DNA from: Alphaproteobacteria bacterium bin98
GTDB lineage: Bacteria; Pseudomonadota; Alphaproteobacteria; Bin98
DNA: 54,025 nucleotides
Direction: 5' to 3'
Assembly: GCA_002238905.1 (NCBI GenBank)
Contig: MPNG01000007.1
Coordinates: forward strand, 1-54,025
Shown: in pieces, positions 45,699 through 52,521 of the stretch
Position numbering within the stretch: the first letter of the stretch is position 1
How the letters are laid out: every line of letters begins with the position of its first letter
Notes under the pieces: generated by a model
Seen by the model: only the letters and a program-made list of their open reading frames with translations
What the model was told of the DNA's origin: nothing
Database searches by the model: none
Program-made: the position numbers and the translations under genes

Positions 45699-45733
45699 CT
45701 TCCCTCTTATGATATTCAAGCTATAATCATCTT

Positions 45734-47023
45734 TCATGATTGCTCATCACATTCATCCTCTACCTCGCCACAGCACCGGAGAAAGCACGGGCCCAAGCAG
45801 GGACAACACAAGGACCGTCTAGCAAGAACGCGACGCTGCTGCATTGCCTCCTGGATTCCTTTCTGGATTGCCTGCTGCACCCTTTTTTCTACACCATCAA
45901 AACCCTGCTCATCTTGCAAAAATTGTGCAAATAACGCCGAGTATTTAGTTGTCGCAGTTTGGAGGTCATTTATATATTGCGCATAGCAGAAAATGTGTGC
46001 AGCAATCTTTTGCTTGCGACCCTGATTATCGTGGGTATTATCACCTGTACCTTGCCCAGCGCTAGTCATCGCGCTTTGGACGTCACTAATGCACTGCTGC
46101 TGCCTTTTCTGAATATTCCCAAATCTTGTGAAACAATTAATCAAATCTTCCAACAATTCTTGAGTACTACTATAATCATCGTCGCCATAACGAAAAGTGC
46201 GCACTTCAGCATCAGGAATGGATTTTTCAATAATGACCCCGTCTTCTACATCATAGTGCCAAAAATCTGCAAACACTTCCTGTCCCGCGTCATACAAGAC
46301 ATTTATCTGATTCATAAAACTTGATACTTCTGTCTGCAGACCTTGCCGAAATTCCCTATACTGCCTCACAAGAGCAAGATCCTCACCACCCAAGCTTAAT
46401 TCAGGATTATCAAGCTTCACATTGTCTTCGATCAAAAAATTCAGAAGTTGCTTCATGCGACGCAGCCAAGAGCGGATTAAAAGATGATCACGCCTCAAAC
46501 TTTCAAAACATTGGGAAGCACTGATCCTTGTCTCTGCGTTCACAACCAACGCACATTGGGAAGCACTGAGCCCTGTATCTGCATCCACAATCAACTCACA
46601 TTGGGAAGCACTATCATCGCTTCCTTCACTCTTTAACGGAGACGGCAATCGCATCAGACAACAAAACCTCTTCAGAACATTCTTAAGCTTTATAGAGTTT
46701 CTTTTTGGGAAAATATCGTTAACAGCTAATATTGCGCCACCTTCGTCATTAAGGGGCGAAGGGCTGTCACTGCACACCTGTGAGGCAAGCTGAGATTCGC
46801 GCTCACCAGACCATTGAGCAGCGCTTATACTTTGCAGAAGTGGGGTACATTCGTTAACAACTAATATTGCGCCACCTTCGTCCATTAATGACGAAGGGCT
46901 GCCATCGTACACCTGTGAGGTAAGCTGAGATTCGTGCTCATCAGCCAATCGAGCAGCTCTTGCACTTTGCATATGCAACACAATCATCGACCACATAATC
47001 ATTATACTGTTCATTATTTGCAT
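45734..47023 (-). CDS. Group C secreted paralog with Cys-rich tail
   Basis: This 429-residue protein has signal peptide NSIMIMWSMIVLHMQSA. An N-terminal unit of about 50 residues (ESQLTSQVYDGSP to DEGGAILVVN) is duplicated, and a SASQCxLxVxAxT unit repeats about three times near residue 145. The group C core follows: MKQLLNFLIEDNVKLDNPEL, FWHYDVEDGVIIEKSIPDAE and TQELLEDLINCFTRFGNIQK. The tail is RRSLCCPCLGPCFLRCCGEV and then EDECDEQS. The dense cysteines could be palmitoylated in a eukaryotic cell or be disulfide-bonded. A close relative lies at 48383. Confidence 0.87.
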   Translation of the reverse strand: MQIMNSIMIMWSMIVLHMQSARAARLADEHESQLTSQVYDGSPSSLMDEGGAILVVNECTPLLQSISAAQWSGERESQLASQVCSDSPSPLNDEGGAILAVNDIFPKRNSIKLKNVLKRFCCLMRLPSPLKSEGSDDSASQCELIVDADTGLSASQCALVVNAETRISASQCFESLRRDHLLIRSWLRRMKQLLNFLIEDNVKLDNPELSLGGEDLALVRQYREFRQGLQTEVSSFMNQINVLYDAGQEVFADFWHYDVEDGVIIEKSIPDAEVRTFRYGDDDYSSTQELLEDLINCFTRFGNIQKRQQQCISDVQSAMTSAGQGTGDNTHDNQGRKQKIAAHIFCYAQYINDLQTATTKYSALFAQFLQDEQGFDGVEKRVQQAIQKGIQEAMQQRRVLARRSLCCPCLGPCFLRCCGEVEDECDEQS

Positions 47024-47153
47024 CTTTTATCCTTAATGGTTGTTACAAAACACCATACATTTTAGCCATATTTGCGAGTGTCTCTCACTACATGTGCAAT
47101 ACAAAAAAGCATAAGTTTATAATATATCTATTATGTTGTTATATTTCTTTCAT

Positions 47154-47184
47154 AAAAAAAGGAAGAGCATAATCTCCCTTTTTT
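47154..47184 (-). terminator. Hairpin terminator
   Basis: An imperfect stem GGAAGA with TCTCCC flanked by A7 and T6 runs, downstream of gene 47312. On the minus strand it ends in TTTTTTTATG. Confidence 0.6.
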
Positions 47185-47311
47185 GGCATACACGCAGGGG
47201 CTTAAGGTGCTACCCTCCTTTATCCTATTACAGCTCTAAATCTGCAGAAAACTGATCAAAAAACCTCTCTATCTGCAAACCTATCGGAGGGTTTGTTCAT
47301 CAGATGTTCTC

Positions 47312-48115
47312 TCAGTTAGCCTTACAACAACACAACCATGCCTTCAACTTGAAAAGCCAAGATCTCTCTGGGAGCACCTCATCCTGTTTCAGCACTTTTT
47401 TGGCCACACCGGATGATTCAAAATCCTGCTCTTTCTTAAAAAAAGAGGAAAATGAATCGCATAATTCTTGCATCAAACTGACACTCGCTTCCATATGTTT
47501 CTGCTGCTGGTTCGTAATAGCATCATGATAATAATCAGATGCAGCAAAGATCATATGATTAGTAGCTACGTCACAAAAACACTGATGTAGCACAGATGCG
47601 TAAAGATCTTGCTGCTTTGCTTGCAACTTTTTATGATCGTGGACTTTGTCTAGCAGCGCATCCAAAACCTCTTTCAAAGAATTACAAGAAACGTTGATAC
47701 TCACTTGAGGGATGAGTGTGTGCTCAAGATTATAGTGGTCACACAAGGCATAATATAGTTTGTTAAATCTCTCTGCAAGCTCCACTCCGTTGGCGCGCAA
47801 GGCAAGGCATTTACTGTAAAAACTGTTGGCTCTCTCGCTCATCTCTTTCCTAACATCTAGGCATGCTTTTACACCATCCTGTTTTAATAACTGTTCAGAA
47901 AAATATGCTGTTCTGAATTTTGGTTCACTCAAGTAATTTAAGTAACAGATGATGTGCACCTCACAATCGTATAAGGCCTGATTCCCTAGCACAAACTGCT
48001 TGAAAGATTGGGTCACTTCAGCCCTTGCGTCTAGGGGACCTAATTCCAAATCGCTTGCTTGCGACTGTGACGCAAGCAGCGCACACATAATCAGTATATT
48101 TTTTATTATTTTCAT
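47312..48115 (-). CDS. Group D secreted paralog with C-terminal CCC
   Basis: This 267-residue protein has signal peptide KIIKNILIMCALLASQSQA, then SDLELGPLDARAEV. It matches 33533: FKQFVLGNQALYDCEVHIIC, FSEQLLKQDGVKACLDVRKE and SFYSKCLALRANGVELAERF. The end SWLFKLKAWLCCCKAN has three adjacent cysteines after a short aromatic and basic stretch. CKAN is not a CaaX box, so I favour S-acylation or metal/disulfide roles over prenylation. Confidence 0.86.
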   Translation of the reverse strand: MKIIKNILIMCALLASQSQASDLELGPLDARAEVTQSFKQFVLGNQALYDCEVHIICYLNYLSEPKFRTAYFSEQLLKQDGVKACLDVRKEMSERANSFYSKCLALRANGVELAERFNKLYYALCDHYNLEHTLIPQVSINVSCNSLKEVLDALLDKVHDHKKLQAKQQDLYASVLHQCFCDVATNHMIFAASDYYHDAITNQQQKHMEASVSLMQELCDSFSSFFKKEQDFESSGVAKKVLKQDEVLPERSWLFKLKAWLCCCKAN

Positions 48116-48165
48116 TGTTCAGCCTCATTATATTAAAAAGATTAACTATCAACAGTTAATCATAA

Positions 48166-48177
48166 AATATTAGCACA
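48166..48177 (-). promoter_or_regulatory. Family promoter-like motif
   Basis: AATGTGCTAATATTTTATG on the minus strand about 55 bases before the 48115 start. Confidence 0.45.
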
Positions 48178-48382
48178 TTTCTTGACACATTTTTTAAATA
48201 GAAACACGCAAAACGTACAAAAATAAAAAAATATCCTCTCTTGCACGTCATGGTTTTAAAATCTTTACGATTTTCTTTAGAGATACTGTCTTTGATCCTA
48301 TCACGCAATCAGTGTGCGATTTTCATTACTTTCAGCTTCCCTCTTATATATTCAAGCTATAATCATCCTTAATTATTGCTCA

Positions 48383-49435
48383 TCACAATTCATCCTTTAA
48401 CTCGCCACAGCACCAGACAAAACACGGGCTCAAGCAGGGACAAAAGAAGGACCGTCTAGCAAGAGCACGACGCTTCTGTATTGCCGCTCGGTCTACGATT
48501 GCCTTCCGCACCCATATTGCTGCATTACCAAAATCCTGCTCATCTTTCAAAAATTGTGCAAATAACGCCGAGTATTTAGTTGTCGCAGTTTGGAGATCAT
48601 TTATATATTGCGCATAACTCACAACGTGTACAGCAATCTTTGGCTGGCCATCCTGATTGTCGTGGGTATCATCACCTGTAGCGCTAGTCATCGCGCTTTG
48701 GACGCCACTAATGCACTTCTTATGCCTTTCCTGAATCTTCCCCAATCTTGTGAAACAATCCACCAAATCTGTCAAAGATTTTTGAATACGCTTACAATCA
48801 TCATCACCACAATCAAAAGTTACCACTTCAGCATCAGGAATGGATTGTTCAATAATGACCCCGTCTTCTACATCATAACGCCAAAACTCTGCAAACACTG
48901 CCTGTCCCTCCTCATACAAGGCATTTATCTGATTCATAAAACTTGATACTTCTGTCTGCAGACCTTGCTGAAATTCCATATACTGCCTCACAAAATCAAG
49001 AGCCTCACCACCAAATCTTAATTCAGGATTATCAAGCTTCAAATTGTTTTCAATCAAAAAATTCAGGGGTTGCTTCATGCGACCCAGCCAAGAGCGGATT
49101 AAAAGATGATCACGTCTCAAACTGTCTAAACATTGAGCACTGAGCCCTGTATCTGCGTTCACAACCAACGCACATTGGGAATCACTATCATCGCTACCAT
49201 CAACCTTTAACGGAGATCGCGCCAGACAAGAAAACCTCTTCAGAACATCCTTAAGCTTTGAGTTTCTTTTTGGGGAAAGAAGTGGGGTACTTTCGTTAAC
49301 AGCTAATATTGCGCCACCGCACACCTGTGAGGTAAGCTGAGATTCGCGCTCATCAGTTAATCGAGCAGCTCTTGCACTTTACACATGCAACACAATCATC
49401 GCACATAGGATCATTATACTTTTCATTATTTTCAT
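48383..49435 (-). pseudogene. Group C paralog, stop in signal peptide, KDEL end
   Basis: The ATG at 49435 opens KIMKSIMILCAMIVLHV, then TAA at 49379-49381 where the 45734 paralog has CAA (HMQSARAARL). The same frame continues without another stop to 48383. The body is nearly colinear with 45734 but lacks one of the duplicated N-terminal units. It ends FFCPCLSPCFVWCCGELKDEL. KDEL is the eukaryotic ER-retention signal; the paralog ends CCGEVEDECDEQS instead. A GTG at 49324 could start a protein of 313 residues without signal peptide, but no ribosome site supports it. Confidence 0.72.
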
Positions 49436-49585
49436 CTTTCCGCTTATTATATGCAAGCTATGATCATCCTTAATGATTTCTTGTCACAATGGCTCCGCTA
49501 CCTGGTGAATGTTCTTTTGCATGTGTAACATAGCCCAGTATTGAATATTTTTAAATTGTTCTCATCCTATATACTGGTTATATCA

Positions 49586-50254
49586 TCATACTTGGATCAA
49601 ATCCCTATCAAACCTCACTTTCTTTATCAGGCACATATTTTCGATCTGCAAAGAAATCAATTGATTGAGGAGTGGGAGCACCTTAGATTCGATCAAAGAT
49701 GCATGAGTATTATAACGACGAATACAGGAAGACACACTAGGATGAAAAAAATCAGAAATCGGCACACCAGCAGCTTTGCAAGACTCCTCCATCCATTCAC
49801 CAAAAACACTCAAGTGTTGCTGCTGATTTGCGGATAAAATTTTACACTCTTTCAAGGCTTGAGTGTAACTTTCAAGAAAGCCCTGTGAATCAAAATCAAA
49901 GTGTCTGCGCACTTGAGACGCGCTTTCATCTTCAGCTCCACTCCATTTTTCATCAGCTAGACGAAAACGCACAACTTTTTCTTCTCCTTCTTGCAAAAAT
50001 ACACGCAAATCATCTAATGCTGAACAAAGCGCCTCACATTGCTCATTGTTTGAAAAACAAGTATGTATAGAGCGAATTAATCCATATCCTAAAGCGCTTA
50101 ATTCGTTATGCGCTTGCACAAAACTTCTCAAAGATCTGGCAGCAAATTTTCTTCTATCTTCTCTCTCTATGACACCTCCTTCCAACTTGTTTGCACCTTG
50201 CGCCTGTGGCACAATCAACGCACATATGATCATTATGATTTTCACTGTTTGCAC
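49586..50254 (-). CDS. Group B-like secreted paralog
   Basis: I chose the GTG at 50254 (QTVKIIMIICALIVPQAQGA) because GGAGGGTGGAG precedes it; the longer frame begins at 50293. The 222-residue protein contains RSLRSFVQAHNELSALGYGL, KWSGAEDESASQVRRHFDFD shared with 8910, and ILSANQQQHLSVFGEWMEES. It ends KVRFDRDLIQV. Remnants of its head occur at 44480-44629 and near 34530-34580, so this subgroup has been copied several times. Confidence 0.82.
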   Translation of the reverse strand: MQTVKIIMIICALIVPQAQGANKLEGGVIEREDRRKFAARSLRSFVQAHNELSALGYGLIRSIHTCFSNNEQCEALCSALDDLRVFLQEGEEKVVRFRLADEKWSGAEDESASQVRRHFDFDSQGFLESYTQALKECKILSANQQQHLSVFGEWMEESCKAAGVPISDFFHPSVSSCIRRYNTHASLIESKVLPLLNQLISLQIENMCLIKKVRFDRDLIQV

Positions 50255-50269
50255 ACTCCACCCTCCATT

Positions 50270-50520
50270 GTTATTATGCACTAGGTCTAGCACACTTTTG
50301 CTAAAATATTAAAAACTGACAACATTGAGGAATGGAAACTGTCGCCCTTCAAACATGCATTCTCTTTTTCAGATTTTTCTTTCTTGCTCAAGCGTTTCTC
50401 CAACACCTACCATTGAACCAACAATCTCCCTATCAACTCTGCTCTCTGGCAAGTGCAATAGATGCTTGTTAATATTTAGATCAGTCTGCAGATCCCCCTA
50501 CTTTACAAAAACAACACAAA
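50270..50520 (-). repeat. Interspersed upstream element, diverged copy of the 306-bp repeat
   Basis: It aligns with 44645-44900 through aggtctag.acacttttg, taaaatattaaaa.ctgaca, cattgagga and actccctatcaactctgctct-like phrases, with many differences. It lies upstream of gene 49586. Confidence 0.6.
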
Positions 50521-50539
50521 GCATAACTTAAGTGTTTAA

Positions 50540-50856
50540 TACTTTTATTGTATTCAGAGCAACCAAAATCTACATATGACGATACATTTCATTTGTTTTG
50601 TGCACGTTTACAGGCTGGGAAGCAAGAGGGTGTCTCCTATTGCGGTTGTAATGTTTTATAGCAATACTGCTACTATTTACTCGTGAAAGATGCGTGTTAA
50701 AACTCTCAAGCATATGCTACACCAAGATCCGATCACCTGGCTCATCAACTTCTACTGTTTCTACGGTTGCAATTATCGTTTGTAACTCAGTGACATGTTG
50801 TGTCTGCAGTGCTATCTAGGAGGATCGCTGAAAATTTTATACAGTGTGGCACACAG
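50540..50856 (-). pseudogene. Decayed group C-like copy, CAIL lost
   Basis: Homologous to 39053-39360. One piece reads QTIIATVETVEVDEPGDRIL and then stops. At the tail position TGT GCC ACA CTG TAT replaces TGT GCT ATA CTG TAA, so both the Ile and the stop are gone. Confidence 0.55.
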
Positions 50857-51663
50857 CTAAAAATCGGCGGACTTTCTCGGCACCACTGACTGTGCATCCC
50901 TCTGCTTACACACCCTATCTAGCATGCCTGTTAATACCCCAGAAAAAAAATCCTCTTTGCGAAAAATTATTATACATTGCTTCAAGAGTGATCTTATCCT
51001 TTTGTCTCTCTGATCTGCATATTGTTGATAAAAGGGGATATTGCACACTATACCGCGACACGCTGTATGCTCACAAGATAAGAGAGCCATTTCTGCTTGT
51101 AAATCACGGGCGCGTTGCATCTGACTTTTGTGCAAATATTCACTCTGTGTGCAGAGTGCCTGAAAATTTCTCAAATCAATTTGCGCATCATTACAACCAA
51201 CGAATAGAGATACCTGAGGTATGGGAGTTTGTGCTGGAACATTGTATTGTTCACAAACATTGCGAAACAGAGAAATAGCTATTGTGGATTCTACACGCAA
51301 TGTTAAAGCAGAGGATTGCAAGCGTCCTTTATCTCGGATCAGATTCGATCTAAAGAGCATATAGTCCTCTTCCTTCGATAATTTAAATTGTAATTGTGAC
51401 AAAATATTTTCATATGGACAATATTTATCAATCCAATCACACATATCGCTAATGGTTCTGTACTCAAAATAAGATAATTCATCATGCTTTTGTACAAACT
51501 CCTGAAGGTGTTGGAGCATTCTGTTGTGAGCAACTGTTTGATCTACGACGCCTGGAAGACTCTCAGCGCCTGGCAGACTCTCAGCGCCTGGCAGACTCTC
51601 GGCACTTCGCACCTGCCACACAATCATCGCACATATTAGAATGATATTTTTGATAGTTTGCAT
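50857..51663 (-). CDS. Secreted singleton paralog with AESLPG repeat
   Basis: I chose the ATG at 51663 (QTIKNIILICAMIVWQVRSA), preceded by GGAAGAG; the longer frame to 51711 places 16 residues before it. The 268-residue protein has three copies of AESLPG immediately after the signal peptide. The body has LQEFVQKHDELSYFEYRTIS, related to the HNELSALGY block of 49586, then QTPIPQVSLFVGCNDAQIDL and FYQQYADQRDKRIRSLLKQC. It ends RKSADF. The corresponding place in the related 39 kb segment has no such gene. Confidence 0.84.
   Translation of the reverse strand: MQTIKNIILICAMIVWQVRSAESLPGAESLPGAESLPGVVDQTVAHNRMLQHLQEFVQKHDELSYFEYRTISDMCDWIDKYCPYENILSQLQFKLSKEEDYMLFRSNLIRDKGRLQSSALTLRVESTIAISLFRNVCEQYNVPAQTPIPQVSLFVGCNDAQIDLRNFQALCTQSEYLHKSQMQRARDLQAEMALLSCEHTACRGIVCNIPFYQQYADQRDKRIRSLLKQCIIIFRKEDFFSGVLTGMLDRVCKQRDAQSVVPRKSADF
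51548..51603 (-). repeat. 18-bp in-frame tandem repeat
   Basis: Three copies based on gcctggcagactctcagc encode AESLPG three times just behind the signal cleavage site. Confidence 0.9.
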
Positions 51664-51814
51664 TTTCTCTTCCGGTTTAATAATAGCACTATTTTTTAAA
51701 AAAACAATCAAAACGTAGCAAAATCAACAACAACCCTATCTGCTTCTTGCTGTCATTTACGAAAAACAATCATACAATCACTGCTCTTTATTCTGCAGAT
51801 CGGACAGATTGTGT

Positions 51815-51915
51815 TAAAAAACCATATCCATCGTTTTCTTATTGTCTAATTGTGAAAAAACACCTTCAAAACAAGGCTTATTTTCTTGCAAAAAACTCAC
51901 TTTACCAAAACGTAT
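51815..51915 (-). repeat. Segment shared with 39388-39490
   Basis: Both contain accttcaaaacaaggctt followed by ttttcttgcaaaaaactc-like sequence. Together with 50540-50870 against 39053-39370, this marks an old segmental duplication. Confidence 0.65.
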
Positions 51916-51949
51916 CACTGAAAATCAACGTGGACAGAAAAAGAAGATA

Positions 51950-52050
51950 TGGCCATCATATCTCAAGCACTGAGTTTTGCAACAATGACCCCATCTTATC
52001 AGTCATGGAGCAAAAACTCTGCCAACGCTTCCTGTCCCGCATCATACAAG
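51950..52050 (-). pseudogene. Group C middle fragment
   Basis: The stretch caacaatgaccccatcttat to cgcttcctgtcccgcatcat matches the middle of genes 45734 and 48383. Neither end of the gene is present. Confidence 0.6.
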
Positions 52051-52450
52051 TCATAGCAATGTGTTTAAAGCTTTGAGGTTCTTTGCCTGCCTGTAGTGCA
52101 AAATAGCAAGATTTCTATAGATTGGCTTCAAATGTTCCACAGCCTTCTCCTTACTATCAATGCAGATATTCTCCTGAGACACAGAAACTTTTTTCCCGCC
52201 ATCATTTGGATCAATGCATAAATCTACACAGCGAAACACAGCACACACTAGATCTCCTGCTTGATGTAATGCACGGAAAACATCCATAAAATCACTGCGC
52301 TCTTTCGGCAGAGCGGGCACACTTTATTGCACAACCATATCCAAAAGTTCCTGATCATCGAATAATCTTAACAGCATATCTTGATGACCCAACAAAAATT
52401 TACTAAGAATTTTTACTTTTGCCTTACAGTCGCAGGAGTCCAGCAATCTT
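52051..52450 (-). pseudogene. C-terminal fragment of a 52522-like gene
   Basis: The frame encodes SDFMDVFRALHQAGDLVCAV and IDPNDGGKKVSVSQENICID, nearly the same as the second half of 52522-54025. Further upstream in the same frame lies KILSKFLLGHQDMLL, then a TAA at 52324-52326. The first half of the gene is missing. Confidence 0.75.
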
Positions 52451-52521
52451 CTTGCTTCACTTCACCAAGCGCTCAACAACGTAATGCTGAAAAATAATTT
52501 TTAAACATAGGACTACCTTGC

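Noticed and set aside
46720-46860. Acidic dileucine sorting signal (ECTPLL in 45734, ESTPLL in 48383)
   Set aside because: It fits [DE]xxxL[LI], but such short motifs are common by chance and it lies near the N-terminus next to the signal peptide.
10259-52326. Alternative genetic code reading TAA and TAG as Gln
   Set aside because: TAA and TAG also end many intact genes here at places that match paralogs, so they are true stops; the internal ones look like nonsense mutations.
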